Below, one piece after another: positions 7,431 to 15,732 of a stretch of DNA of 33,872 nt. Position 1 is the stretch's first letter. Each line of letters opens with the position of its first letter. The position numbers were made by a program, and so were the translations under genes. This DNA is from Oculatella sp. LEGE 06141 (GTDB lineage: Bacteria; Cyanobacteriota; Cyanobacteriia; Elainellales; Elainellaceae). Where the stretch lies: contig NZ_JADEWO010000063.1 of the NCBI RefSeq assembly GCF_015207605.1, forward strand, positions 1 through 33,872, in the 5' to 3' direction. Under the pieces are notes generated by a model that searched no databases, was not told the DNA's origin, and saw nothing but the letters and a program-made list of their open reading frames with translations.

Positions 7431-7970
7431 TTAGTAAGCGTCCTGCAATTCATAGAAATCTGGCGAGATGTAGTCTTTCCGAAGCGGATAGCCCACCCAA
7501 TCCTCTGGCATCAAAAGTCGCTTCAAGTTGGGATGTCCTTCATAGATAATGCCGTACATGTCATAGCTTTCACGCTCTTGCCAGTCGGCTGTCTTCCAGA
7601 TCCAGTACACCGATGGCACAGTTGGATTCTCTCTAGGCAAAAAGACTTTAATGCGGATTTCATCCGGGCGATCGGCATTGTCGCTCAGTTTGATTAAGTG
7701 GTAGAAGCTGACCAGATCGCCCCCCGCTCCTGTGTCGTAAGCCCCTTGACACTGAAGGTAGTTAAATCCATAGGCATAAAGAGCGGTGCAAAATGGAATC
7801 AAAAATTCTGGTTCCACCTTTAGCACTTCCACCCCTGAGCGATCGCGTTCTAAAGACTCGTGGTCAAAACCGTTTTCGCTGAGCCAACGCGATACCTTAC
7901 CCGCTTCAACAATCTCCGTTGTTTGCTCTTCTGTCTGCGATTCTTGAGCCTTAGACTCTTCTTCAGCCAC
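7431..7970 (-). CDS. ndhJ: NAD(P)H-quinone oxidoreductase subunit J
   Basis: NdhJ is a peripheral-arm subunit of the thylakoid NDH-1 complex, which reduces plastoquinone with electrons from ferredoxin and serves respiration, cyclic electron flow and CO2 uptake. I place the start at the GTG at 7970-7968 because AGAGGAG lies seven bases upstream and because relatives begin AEEES. An ATG at 7991 would add seven residues deep inside ndhK. This gives 179 residues. The C-terminal family signature is intact ([37 protein letters not shown]). The start overlaps the ndhK stop (7963-7965) by 8 bp, so translation is probably coupled. It is the last gene of ndhC-ndhK-ndhJ. Confidence 0.95.
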   Translation of the reverse strand: MAEEESKAQESQTEEQTTEIVEAGKVSRWLSENGFDHESLERDRSGVEVLKVEPEFLIPFCTALYAYGFNYLQCQGAYDTGAGGDLVSFYHLIKLSDNADRPDEIRIKVFLPRENPTVPSVYWIWKTADWQERESYDMYGIIYEGHPNLKRLLMPEDWVGYPLRKDYISPDFYELQDAY

Positions 7971-8706
7971 GATCGCTCTCCTCTTGCTCAAGTTGCTGCT
8001 GTAATGCGGCAGGAATCGGTAAACCCATCGCTTCCATCAACTCCTTGGGCGGAGCCTGCCGCAACTCTGAAGCCATATACTTCCCAGTCAAAATCTCGGG
8101 CACTATCTGCATCTGATGCTTAGCGCTGTGATAGCGATGGGTTTGCCCCAGAGCATCTCGCTCTTGCAGCGCTTCGTTGGAAATCTTTTTCCGCAGTTTG
8201 ATGATGGCATCGATGATTGCCTCTGGGCGAGGAGGGCATCCGGGAATGTAAACATCAACCGGAATCAGCTTATCAACCCCTCGGACTGCGGTAGGAGAAT
8301 CGCTGCTGAACATACCGCCTGTGATGGTACAGGCTCCCATAGCCATAACATATTTGGGGTCGGGCATCTGCTCATAGAGACGCACCAGAGCCGGAGCCAT
8401 TTTCATGGTGATGGTTCCAGCTGTGATGATCAGGTCTGCCTGACGCGGACTAGATCGGGGGATTAAACCAAAGCGGTCAAAATCAAACCGGGACCCAATC
8501 AGTGCTGCAAACTCGATAAAGCAGCAAGCCGTACCGTACAACAGCGGCCACAGGCTCGATAGACGTGCCCAATTGTGCAAATCGTCTATGGTGGTCAAAA
8601 TGACGTTTTCTGATAGATCCTGGGTCACCTGAGTTGATGGCCCAATCGGATTCATCACCGTTTCAATCAAATTTTCTGGAGTTTCAGTACTGGGGTTCAT
8701 GACCAT
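7963..8706 (-). CDS. ndhK: NAD(P)H-quinone oxidoreductase subunit K, 4Fe-4S protein
   Basis: NdhK is the NuoB/PSST homologue that holds iron-sulfur cluster N2, the last cluster before plastoquinone. The ligand cysteines are visible: adjacent Cys61-Cys62 (GTACCFIE), Cys126 (GACTITGG) and Cys157 ([11 protein letters not shown]). The 247-residue length is normal for cyanobacteria, with a divergent N-terminal 30 residues and a charged C-terminus ([12 protein letters not shown]). Two starts are possible. The ATG at 8706 overlaps ndhC by 10 bp. The ATG at 8700 makes an ATGA overlap with the ndhC stop, which also fits translational coupling. It sits between ndhC and ndhJ with overlaps on both sides. 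Confidence 0.97.
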   Translation of the reverse strand: MVMNPSTETPENLIETVMNPIGPSTQVTQDLSENVILTTIDDLHNWARLSSLWPLLYGTACCFIEFAALIGSRFDFDRFGLIPRSSPRQADLIITAGTITMKMAPALVRLYEQMPDPKYVMAMGACTITGGMFSSDSPTAVRGVDKLIPVDVYIPGCPPRPEAIIDAIIKLRKKISNEALQERDALGQTHRYHSAKHQMQIVPEILTGKYMASELRQAPPKELMEAMGLPIPAALQQQLEQEESDRG

Positions 8707-9059
8707 TCAAGGGCTCCTTTCCGCCAAGCGTAAACGAGAGCAATAACCAGAATTGCAATAAAAACTAGGGCTTCGACAAAAGCCAGGAGTCCTAATTGGC
8801 TAAATGAAACCGCCCACGGATAGAGAAACACAGTTTCAACATCAAAAATCACGAACACTAGCGCAAACATGTAGTAGCGGATGTTGAACTGAATCCAGGC
8901 TCCACCAATTGGTTCCATGCCAGACTCATAGGTGGTGCGTCGCTCCGCACCTTTGCGATGTGGCCTCACCAGGCTAGATACACTTAGCGCCAGGACGGGC
9001 ACCAACCCGCAGATGATCAAAAAGCCGAGAAGATATTCGTAACCGCTTAGGACAAACAC
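8697..9059 (-). CDS. ndhC: NAD(P)H-quinone oxidoreductase subunit 3
   Basis: NdhC is the small membrane subunit (NuoA/ND3 homologue) that links the peripheral and membrane arms of NDH-1 next to the quinone cavity. The 120-residue protein has three hydrophobic segments (about 8-30, 63-85 and 92-113). The conserved loop between the first two carries YESGMEPIG (44-52), followed by [10 protein letters not shown] and the [11 protein letters not shown] motif. It is the first gene of the minus-strand operon ndhC-ndhK-ndhJ, and its stop overlaps the ndhK start. A small inverted repeat lies 26-48 bases before its start. Confidence 0.97.
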   Translation of the reverse strand: MFVLSGYEYLLGFLIICGLVPVLALSVSSLVRPHRKGAERRTTYESGMEPIGGAWIQFNIRYYMFALVFVIFDVETVFLYPWAVSFSQLGLLAFVEALVFIAILVIALVYAWRKGALEWS

Positions 9060-9084
9060 AATTGCAGTTGCCGATTAAGTAATA

Positions 9085-9107
9085 AAGTAACTGGGTTTAT
9101 GTTACTT
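9085..9107. promoter_or_regulatory. Inverted repeat upstream of ndhC
   Basis: AAGTAAC (9085-9091) and GTTACTT (9101-9107) form a 7-bp inverted repeat with a nine-base centre, 26-48 bases upstream of the ndhC start. A further AAGTAAT copy sits at 9078-9084. It could be an operator or part of a leader hairpin. I do not recognise the binding protein. The remaining spacer to folC (to 9337) shows nothing else I can name. Confidence 0.3.
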
Positions 9108-9337
9108 GTTTTTTACATTATAGGAAATTGCTAACCGCCTGATCGCGATAGAAACCCATTATCGAAACGATTGAAGACAACGGTACTTTCTGTGAACTGG
9201 CTATTGTATCGGGTGTATCGGCTAAACAACTGGCCGGCTGCGACACGGGAATGCGACATGGGAAAATAAGAAGCTCGCATCTTGTCCTCAAACTCAATTG
9301 CTCAATTTAACTAACCTTTTGCCGTCTCTCTTGCCGA

Positions 9338-10705
9338 ATGAACAGTTTTGATTCCGAAACGATCCAGGGTGCTGATCACGATTCAGGGAGTCTGGATGAT
9401 GTGGATACTTTGCTCAACCTATTTGCCCATTTTGGGGTTGAACTGGGGCTTGAGCGCATCCAACGGCTCCTGGCCAGACTGAATTCTCCCCACCAACAAG
9501 TTCCGGTGATTCATGTCGCTGGTAGCAACGGCAAGGGGTCGGTCTGTGCCTATCTTTCAAGCGTGCTAACCACCGCAGGCTATCGCGTTGGGCGCTACAC
9601 ATCTCCCCATCTCGTTAACTGGTGTGAACGAATTTGTGTAAATGAGCAGCCGATCGCCCCAACGACTTTGTATCGCCTATTGCAACAGGTGCAAGCAGCA
9701 ATTCAACCCGACCAGCCCTCTCCTACTCAGTTTGAGGTAATTACCGCCGCTGCCTGGTTATTTTTTGCCCAGCAACAGGTCGATGTAGCCGTAATGGAGG
9801 TGGGATTGGGGGGACGACTAGATGCCACGAACGTTTGCGATCGCCCCCTGGTCAGTATTATTACGTCCCTGAGCCGCGAACACTGGCAGCGGTTGGGGCC
9901 AACGCTGGCAGACATTGCCTTTGAAAAGGCAGGTATTCTCAAACCTAACTGTGCGGCGATCGTTGCCCCCCAACCGCCAGACGCCAGAGCCGTCATAGAA
10001 CGGCGTATAGCCGAATTGAACTGTCCGACCCTCTGGGTGACACCCTCACGCGAGGTAGAGTCGGGGTGGGCTATCTATGACCGCCCCTTCGCCGATGGGT
10101 CTGGAAGCCCTCATTCATTGCGATACCGTTTGCCGCTACCAGGAGCGCATCAGTTGATTAATTCGGCAGTGGCGATCGCAGCCCTCCAGAGCTTGCAGCA
10201 ACAGGGTTGGACGATGAGCGATCAAGCCATCTGCGATGGCATTGCTAAAACGCAATGGCGCGGACGGTTGCAGTGGTTTACCTGGCGACAGCAGACGCTT
10301 TTGATTGATGGCGCACACAATCCGGCAGCGGCAGCGGTGCTGCGGCAATTTGTCGATCGCACAGACGCAGTAACCAAGCCAGTGAACTGGGTCATGGGGA
10401 TGCTGACAACCAAAGACCACGCCGACGTATTTAAACAACTGTTGCGAGATGGCGATCGCCTGTATTTGGTGCCTGTGCCCGATCATCTCTCGGCTGATTT
10501 AAATCAGCTTGCCGCTGTCGCGCAGGCGGTCTGTCCGGGGCTGCAAAGCTGTCAGATCTATGCAGATGTTGTTGCTGGGTTAGAAGGGGCGATCGAGACT
10601 GGTGCAAAGATTGAACCTGCCCCAACCACTATCCTGTGCGGATCGCTTTACTTAATTGGCTACTTCTTTAAACGAACAGAGGCTACGTCAACAGAAGCAC
10701 GCTGA
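9338..10705 (+). CDS. folC: Bifunctional folylpolyglutamate synthase/dihydrofolate synthase
   Basis: FolC adds glutamate to dihydropteroate and then further glutamates to folates in an ATP-dependent ligation in the cytoplasm. The 455-residue protein is a complete Mur-ligase-family enzyme. The P-loop GSNGKGS is at 62-68, the TSPHL folate-binding loop at 88-92, the VMEVGLGGRLDATN segment (with the Mg-binding region) at 152-165, EKAGI at 196-200, and the second-domain IDGAHNP signature at 323-329. The first 20 residues (before DDVDTLLNLF) are acidic and not typical, so a start closer to residue 21 cannot be excluded, although no in-frame ATG is present there. The gene is divergent from ndhC and stands alone. 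Confidence 0.93.
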   Translation: MNSFDSETIQGADHDSGSLDDVDTLLNLFAHFGVELGLERIQRLLARLNSPHQQVPVIHVAGSNGKGSVCAYLSSVLTTAGYRVGRYTSPHLVNWCERICVNEQPIAPTTLYRLLQQVQAAIQPDQPSPTQFEVITAAAWLFFAQQQVDVAVMEVGLGGRLDATNVCDRPLVSIITSLSREHWQRLGPTLADIAFEKAGILKPNCAAIVAPQPPDARAVIERRIAELNCPTLWVTPSREVESGWAIYDRPFADGSGSPHSLRYRLPLPGAHQLINSAVAIAALQSLQQQGWTMSDQAICDGIAKTQWRGRLQWFTWRQQTLLIDGAHNPAAAAVLRQFVDRTDAVTKPVNWVMGMLTTKDHADVFKQLLRDGDRLYLVPVPDHLSADLNQLAAVAQAVCPGLQSCQIYADVVAGLEGAIETGAKIEPAPTTILCGSLYLIGYFFKRTEATSTEAR

Positions 10706-11024
10706 ATATTTGAGCGAGATCAAATTTCAGCTTTCTCCGGAGCTGAGGGTACCTTGTTGCTAGAGAATAAAGTCAGCCTTCCAGCCGACACTTTTGAACG
10801 GACGGGCAGTTCGGGGAGCTATAAATCCCGCTCTGTACCTGAAGGATCAGCGTCGGGATAGATGAAGCTGGAAAACACCGAAGAACCTGTCCCGAAGTCT
10901 TTCGGGGTACAATTTATCGACTAAGTTGAGGGACAACCTGGGCACAAAACCACATCTCTTCTCGTCTAGAACGAGAGCTTAGTTGAACGTCCATTTAGAA
11001 ATAGAAAGCTCATAGGAAACTCAC
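10706..11024. other. Intergenic region with small hairpins
   Basis: No gene is visible in these 319 bases. Three short hairpins can be drawn: TCAGCT/AGCTGA (10727-10746), CCCGAA/TTCGGG (10891-10906) and TCTCGT/ACGAGA near 10965-10982. None has a T tract. They may be part of a long leader for the DUF3887 gene, but I recognise no riboswitch class. Confidence 0.35.
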
Positions 11025-11453
11025 ATGCGAAAAACTATCTCTGTGTTACTCATCACCGCGACACTTACAGGCGTTTCTCTACCTGTTTTAGCGCAGCAAA
11101 CCGAAACGGCTCCGGCTGAATTGCCTGCTGCTCAAGCAGATCGGCTCACTGCAACCGCTCAAGAGTTCGTGGCGCTTTTGGCTGACGGTGACTATCAAGG
11201 AGCGCTGCAAAAATATGCTCCCAGTTCTAGAGCCAGCATTACCGCTGCGACCCTACAACAGGGGTGGGAAGATGCGGTTACGGCCAATGGTGATTTTCAG
11301 CGCCTGGTTCAAGTTGAAACCGAAGCACTAGATTCAGAAGGTGGCGATTCTGTGGCGATCGCCACGGTTGAATTTGCCAACGGTGCCCAGGATTTCCTGG
11401 TGGTGTTCACAGCTAACAGTGAAATTGTTAGCATTCAGGCGGTTACTGACTAA
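11025..11453 (+). CDS. Exported DUF3887 domain protein
   Basis: The 142-residue protein starts with a classical signal peptide: MRK, a hydrophobic core, and a VLA-QQ cleavage site after residue 23. It should therefore be exported to the periplasm. The rest (about 43-140) resembles the small alpha+beta DUF3887 fold. There is a helix carrying EFVALLADGDYQGALQ, a GWEDAV segment near residue 80, and two strand-rich stretches ending FLVVFTANSEIVSIQ. The family has no assigned reaction. AGGAAA lies seven bases before the ATG. A strong terminator at 11605-11642 ends the unit, so this is probably monocistronic. Confidence 0.75.
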   Translation: MRKTISVLLITATLTGVSLPVLAQQTETAPAELPAAQADRLTATAQEFVALLADGDYQGALQKYAPSSRASITAATLQQGWEDAVTANGDFQRLVQVETEALDSEGGDSVAIATVEFANGAQDFLVVFTANSEIVSIQAVTD

Positions 11454-11604
11454 GGCCGTTTCATTCGTCTGGGCACTCACTTAAACCAGAATCGTAAGCA
11501 GGGCAAGTTACGGTTAGCCTCAACCCTCTGCAACATTTGCTTCCCCCACACCTGGTTACGATTCCTGCACTAGATTTTCCATCATTCATTTAAAGTGCTA
11601 AAAC

Positions 11605-11642
11605 AAAAGCTCAGTGAAGCGTGTGCGTTTCACTGAGCTTTT
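11605..11642 (+). terminator. Rho-independent terminator after the DUF3887 gene
   Basis: A perfect 14-bp stem (AAAAGCTCAGTGAA at 11605-11618 with TTCACTGAGCTTTT at 11629-11642) closes a ten-base loop and ends in TTTTTG. It is about 150 bases downstream of the DUF3887 stop. Confidence 0.85.
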
Positions 11643-11665
11643 TGTATGGAGGCTTGTATGGAGGC
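11642..11665. repeat. Perfect 12-bp tandem duplication
   Basis: TTGTATGGAGGC occurs twice head to tail (11642-11653, 11654-11665), immediately after the terminator stem. Probably a slippage duplication. No function is evident. Confidence 0.8.
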
Positions 11666-11713
11666 AGATTTTCACCGATCGACCACCCGTTCAAGCAGAT
11701 GCAACGGCTCAAG

Positions 11714-11745
11714 AACCGATCGCCACTGCATAAAAGCGATCGGTT
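11714..11745 (-). terminator. Hairpin after the RP-repeat protein gene, possible terminator
   Basis: AACCGATCGC (11714-11723) and GCGATCGGTT (11736-11745) form a perfect 10-bp stem with a 12-base loop. It touches the stop codon of the minus-strand gene at 11745. Read on the minus strand it is followed by CTTGAG, a poor T tract, so termination is plausible but not certain. Confidence 0.45.
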
Positions 11746-12242
11746 TAGTCCATAAAGCCAACAAAGGTTTCGTCATCATCGGTCTGGTTAGGGGCGATCG
11801 GGCGACCACCGGGCAGCAAACTGGCTTTCAACAAATCAGGACTGCTGGCCAGAATTGGACGACTACCCGGCAGCGAACCATCATCCACCATCTTTAAGTC
11901 GCTGACAAAAATAGGGCGATGCCCGGGTAGCCGATCCAGGCTGGCAACCTGGAGATGGCTGGCCGAAACCGGACGATTGTTATAAATTGTGCCGTAAATC
12001 TCAAGGTGGCTAGCGGCAATGGGACGCAAACCAGACAGCATCATGGTGTCTGTTACGTCAATATCACCAGGAGCAACAGGACGACTTTGCATTGAGCCGG
12101 ACAGACTAACTTGAATGGCACCTTTGTCCGTTGCCTGGTCGTGACCATTCTTCCCGGTACCCTTCTCACCCAGGTTGAGAGCTTCTCCCTTATCCTGAGA
12201 AGCCTGAGTCTCACCGCTATTGCTTTTCGCTTGACCAGCCAT
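11745..12242 (-). CDS. Hypothetical protein with six RP[IV] repeats of about 19 residues
   Basis: The 165-residue product starts with a polar, low-complexity segment (1-45, rich in Gly, Lys, Gln, Asp). It then shows six evenly spaced repeats whose hallmark is RPI or RPV, at residues 54, 73, 90, 109, 128 and 147 (spacings 19, 17, 19, 19, 19). Each repeat continues with a small/hydrophobic pair, a Ser, an aliphatic residue (ASHLEI, ASHLQV, VSDLKM) and often ends LPG. The C-terminus is acidic (DDDETF). There is no signal peptide and no membrane span. A Shine-Dalgarno AGGAG lies seven bases upstream. I have a sense that similar proteins occur in other cyanobacteria but cannot name the family or function. 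Binding or scaffold roles are possible for such repeats. Confidence 0.7.
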   Translation of the reverse strand: MAGQAKSNSGETQASQDKGEALNLGEKGTGKNGHDQATDKGAIQVSLSGSMQSRPVAPGDIDVTDTMMLSGLRPIAASHLEIYGTIYNNRPVSASHLQVASLDRLPGHRPIFVSDLKMVDDGSLPGSRPILASSPDLLKASLLPGGRPIAPNQTDDDETFVGFMD

Positions 12243-12605
12243 TGTTTTCTCCTGTTTTCACTGCGTTATCTACAATACCTATCGCTGCGTCCCGCAAGTC
12301 CTCTTGTGCAGCCGCTTTTAAAAAAATTCAGGTGAACGATAAGCTAAACCCCTAATTGGGCTAGCGGTTTTAGCTGTGAGAATCTGAGTCGTCAACCCAA
12401 CTCAAACGCTGTTGAGCGTGAAGCTCAACAAACCGCAATTTTTAGTAGAAATTTTGCTTACTGCAACATTATAGGGCTGAAGGTTATTAGCTCAAAACTC
12501 TGTTTGTTTGAGAATCTATAGCTTTATCTTAATTATTCAATTAAAAAAGCCAAAGTAAAGCAATGGGTTATAAGGGGATGTTACTGATTGAAATAAATTT
12601 TAGTC

Positions 12606-12728
12606 GAATGGCACTGAAATAAAGCTGTGCCATTAGTATAGACTGGGCTTCGACTACGCTCAGCCCTCGTTGGTGAGGGCTGAGCGTAGTCGAAGCCCGG
12701 AATGAAAGCACTTATTTCAGTGCCATTC
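12606..12728. mobile_element. MITE-like element, 123 bp, with TIRs and target duplication
   Basis: The ends are perfect 17-bp inverted repeats, GAATGGCACTGAAATAA (12606-12622) and its complement (12712-12728). The flanking 10-mer AATTTTAGTC is repeated directly on both sides (12596-12605 and 12729-12738), as expected for a target-site duplication. Inside lies a perfect 24-bp palindrome and a partial third copy of the end sequence (GTGCCATT, 12627-12634). There is no coding capacity, so it would need a transposase in trans. No matching transposase is in the window. Confidence 0.75.
12645..12698. repeat. Perfect 24-bp palindrome with six-base loop
   Basis: Arms 12645-12668 and 12675-12698 are exact reverse complements and contain the core CTTCGACTACGCTCAGC. 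As RNA it would form a very stable hairpin on either strand. The core resembles dispersed palindromes I know from many bacterial genomes, so the element may have captured one, or the two may always travel together. Confidence 0.85.
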
Positions 12729-12916
12729 AATTTTAGTCTTTTTTTCAGTCTAAAAAAATCTTTGTGTTTTGATAGCACAGTAGGGCGATGCCCATTGCTA
12801 ACCTGCTGATTTCGATCAAGACCGATCAAGATAGAGAGCGATAACGTCCGGTGCTGCCCACGCGCTTCTAATAGCCGTATCGCGGTTTAAATCCTGTTTT
12901 TTGTACTTTTTGTACT

Positions 12917-14440
12917 ATGGTTGTCAATTTTTCTAAATACATCATGGCGCTTGATTTGGGCACCACCGGAAATCGAGCCATTCTGTTTAATTCGGATGGT
13001 GATGTTGTTGCCCAGGCTTACAAGGAACTAACCCAGTACTATCCTCAACCGGGTTGGGTAGAACATGATCCGCGTGAGATCTGGCAAGATACCCAATGGG
13101 CAATGCAAACAGTGATGCAAAAGGGGCAGATCGAACCGACCCAAATTGCGGCGATCGGCCTCACTGTGCAGCGGGAAACCTGCCTGCTGTGGGACAAAAC
13201 CACAGGTCGTCCACTTTACAACGCGATCGTTTGGCAAGACCGCCGCACTGCCCCCCTCTGCAATCGCCTGCGTGATGCTGGCTATGCCGATGAGGTTAAT
13301 CAGCGAACCGGGCTGGTGCTGGATGCGTATTTCTCGGCAACAAAGCTGGCCTGGCTACTAGAGCGCATTCAACAACAGAACGATCCATTAATAGATTTAG
13401 ACAACATTCTGGCGGGCACCATCGACACGTGGGTACTGTGGAATTTAACGGGCCGAACGGTTCACGCTACAGACGACAGCAATGCCAGCCGTACCATGTT
13501 ATTGAATCTGGAATCGCGGCAGTGGGACAGCACGCTGCTGGATCTATTCACGATTCCAGCGTCTTTGATGCCGCAGATCCAGCCGAGTCTGGGTTCTTTT
13601 GGGTTTACCGACCCGGCATTACTTGGCGCTGAGATTCCAATTACTGCGATTTTGGGCGACCAGCAAGCGGCTCTGTTTGCCCACGGTTGCGATCGCCCCG
13701 GCTTACTGAAATGCACCTATGGAACGGGCTGCTTTTTAGTGGCTCATACCGGAGCAGAGATCGCTCGATCGCACAATCGCTTACTTTCTACCGTGGCCTG
13801 GACTGAGGCACAACCGTCTGGCTTGTCGAAGGTGGGGTATGCCCTGGAAGGCAGCATGTTTACGGCAGGGGCGTGCATTCAGTGGTTGCGAGATGGTATC
13901 AAGCTCATTACCGCCGCTGCCGATAGCGGAGACATGGCCGCTCGTGTGCCCGATAACGGCGGTGTTTTCTTTGTCCCTGCCCTCAGCGGCTTAGGGGCAC
14001 CCCATTGGGATATGAGCGCCCGTGGCACCTATATCGGCATTACCGCAGGTGTGCAGCGAGAACACATGGTTCGCGCCGTATTGGAATCGATCGCCTATCA
14101 AGTCAAGGAAGTGGTAGATGCCATCAATGAAGACAGCGGCACCCCGATTGCGTTGCTCAAGGTTGATGGAGGCGCTTGCCAGAGCGACTTTTTGATGCAA
14201 TTTCAAGCCGATGCCCTGGGGGTTCCCATCGAACGTCCGGTGGTGCTAGATGCCACGGCTCAAGGGGCTGCCTTTGCGGCAGGGTTGGCGGTTGGCTTCT
14301 GGCAAGATTACACTGCCCTGGTGAGTCGTCGTCAAATCGATCGCATCTTTGAACCCAGTGACCATGCTGCGGTTGTGCAGACCCAGTTTGCCACCTGGCA
14401 AAAAGCAGTAGCGCGAGCAAAGCACTGGGCAGACGAGTAA
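12917..14440 (+). CDS. glpK: Glycerol kinase
   Basis: GlpK phosphorylates glycerol to sn-glycerol 3-phosphate with ATP, feeding lipid synthesis or glycolysis. The 507-residue protein has the two-domain FGGY carbohydrate kinase layout. The N-terminal phosphate loop is ALDLGTTGNRAI (11-22, where many relatives have SSR instead of GNR). Glycerol-binding elements GWVEHDP and VWQDRRT follow, then GDQQAALFAHG, the adenosine loop GTGCF, and a C-terminal VDGGACQSDFLMQFQAD motif. The length is normal. No glycerol facilitator or G3P dehydrogenase gene is adjacent, so the kinase stands alone. A weak stem with G-T pairs at 14501-14529 may end the transcript. Confidence 0.95.
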   Translation: MVVNFSKYIMALDLGTTGNRAILFNSDGDVVAQAYKELTQYYPQPGWVEHDPREIWQDTQWAMQTVMQKGQIEPTQIAAIGLTVQRETCLLWDKTTGRPLYNAIVWQDRRTAPLCNRLRDAGYADEVNQRTGLVLDAYFSATKLAWLLERIQQQNDPLIDLDNILAGTIDTWVLWNLTGRTVHATDDSNASRTMLLNLESRQWDSTLLDLFTIPASLMPQIQPSLGSFGFTDPALLGAEIPITAILGDQQAALFAHGCDRPGLLKCTYGTGCFLVAHTGAEIARSHNRLLSTVAWTEAQPSGLSKVGYALEGSMFTAGACIQWLRDGIKLITAAADSGDMAARVPDNGGVFFVPALSGLGAPHWDMSARGTYIGITAGVQREHMVRAVLESIAYQVKEVVDAINEDSGTPIALLKVDGGACQSDFLMQFQADALGVPIERPVVLDATAQGAAFAAGLAVGFWQDYTALVSRRQIDRIFEPSDHAAVVQTQFATWQKAVARAKHWADE

Positions 14441-14609
14441 GAGATTGGCACACTCCTGCTGAGGGTTAAAGTTGGGCAAAGCCGTGCATAAAGAATTATG
14501 AAGAGATTTGAACTTCAGCCGAGTCTCTTACTTTCTGCTAACACAGTTGAGCTAAATATTTCGTATAACGGAAATAGCAGAACCGATGCCCTAGCTCCCA
14601 GACATCCTA

Positions 14610-15083
14610 ATGTTCAACTCTTATCGTCAAGAAGACGTTCACCAAATTTTGCAGTTGGCGATCGCCCGTCAGGTTGAGTCGGACGAGTTAACTCGCACCC
14701 AACTGATGGAAATTGCCGCAGAATTAGGCATTTCGCCCACCGATTTGCACCTGGCTGAGCAAGAATGGCTGTCTCAACGGGGAGAGCTAAAGGAGCGAGA
14801 CACGTTTATTCAAATGCGGCGCGGCAAGGTAAAACAGCACGCCACTCGTTATGCGATCGTCAACACCTTTTTGGTTTTAACTGATTTAGCCATCAGTGGC
14901 GGTTTGGGTTGGTCGCTTTATGTTCTCTTGCCGTGGGGGTTAGGGTTAGCCCTCAATGCCTGGAAAGGCTACCAAACCAGGGGCGAAGATTATGAATACG
15001 CGTTTCAAAAGTGGCGGCGGCAACGTCAGATTAAGCAATCGGTTGATACGTTGATTAGTCGCGTCCTGAAGGCGATCGCCTGA
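14610..15083 (+). CDS. 2TM domain-containing protein
   Basis: Residues 1-60 are soluble and helical (YRQEDVHQILQLAIARQ..., ELTRTQLMEIAAELGIS). The middle (about 78-122) has two hydrophobic segments separated by a short turn (YAIVNTFLVLTDLAISGGLGW and SLYVLLPWGLGLALNAW). The tail is basic (QKWRRQRQIKQ). This is the arrangement of the 2TM domain found in some bacterial kinases and in stand-alone proteins. Function unknown, location membrane. It starts 169 bp after glpK and is probably an independent unit. Confidence 0.75.
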   Translation: MFNSYRQEDVHQILQLAIARQVESDELTRTQLMEIAAELGISPTDLHLAEQEWLSQRGELKERDTFIQMRRGKVKQHATRYAIVNTFLVLTDLAISGGLGWSLYVLLPWGLGLALNAWKGYQTRGEDYEYAFQKWRRQRQIKQSVDTLISRVLKAIA

Positions 15084-15227
15084 GCAAAATCTACTTACAA
15101 CCCTGTTTGCCGGAGTTGAAGAAGAACAATCAGCCAATGGGTTCTAGCCATTGTTGTTTCACCAGGTCGCCGGGTACATTAAACTAAAACCGGGATTTGC
15201 TTAATTACTGTAACCTGGCTCGAAACC

Positions 15228-15581
15228 TTGAATTCACCTCTACCTGGCTCTGCACCGCTCAAACGTCGATGCGTTTTAGTTTGTCAGCATCGTTCTTGTT
15301 TAAGAAATGGTTCTGAAGCGGTTTTGGTAGCGTTTCGGCAGGCGAGCGCTCCAGGTCTGTTTGTGAACGGCAGTGATTGCATGGGTCAATGCACCGCTGG
15401 CCCAACCGTCAGAGTAATGCCCGATGGCACCTGGTATTGCCGCATTCAACCACAGGACGTGCCAACCATTGTTGAACAGCATTTACAGGCGGGCAACCCA
15501 GTTGAAGCCTTGATGCATCCGCGTTTCCATCCCCGTCAAGATGCTTTTTCTATGCAGCAGGAAGACGAAGAGACGACGTAA
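15228..15581 (+). CDS. (2Fe-2S) ferredoxin domain protein, thioredoxin-like type
   Basis: The 117-residue protein carries the four-cysteine pattern of thioredoxin-fold [2Fe-2S] ferredoxins: Cys19-x4-Cys24 (VCQHRSCLRNG) and Cys51-x3-Cys55 (DCMGQCTAGPTV). A hydrophobic core matching NuoE-like proteins follows (WYCRIQPQDVPTIVEQHL). Cys15 and Cys71 are additional cysteines. The start appears to be TTG at 15228, since no in-frame ATG precedes the first motif. An electron-transfer role in the cytoplasm is likely, with partner unknown. It is not adjacent to any hydrogenase or NDH gene. Confidence 0.85.
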   Translation: MNSPLPGSAPLKRRCVLVCQHRSCLRNGSEAVLVAFRQASAPGLFVNGSDCMGQCTAGPTVRVMPDGTWYCRIQPQDVPTIVEQHLQAGNPVEALMHPRFHPRQDAFSMQQEDEETT

Positions 15582-15732
15582 GCGCTAACTGTGTGGCTAA
15601 ACGTGCGGCTGATTGGCTCTCTTGCTCAAGATAGATGTTGTTTGGCGATCGCTCCTCTAGCATCCTTTTGGAGATTTGCAGACAGGCAGAAAAGCATAGC
15701 CTGAAGGCAATAAGGCGATCGAGGAGAACAGC

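Larger units (their letters stand above)
12243..12916. other. Intergenic region containing a MITE-like element
   Basis: No gene is visible in these 674 bases. The left part (12243-12595) holds a small hairpin GTTGAGC/GCTCAAC (12411-12429) and AT-rich sequence. The MITE-like element occupies 12596-12738. The right part leads into glpK and ends with a near-tandem TTTTTGTAC repeat directly before its ATG. Confidence 0.6.

Noticed and set aside
14501-14529. Stem AAGAGATTTG with CGAGTCTCTT downstream of glpK, considered as a terminator
   Set aside because: It needs two G-T pairs and lacks a T tract. Mentioned only in the glpK entry.
15135-15153. Small hairpin CAATGG/CCATTG after the 2TM gene, considered as a terminator
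   Set aside because: The stem is six base pairs with a poor T tract, too weak to claim.
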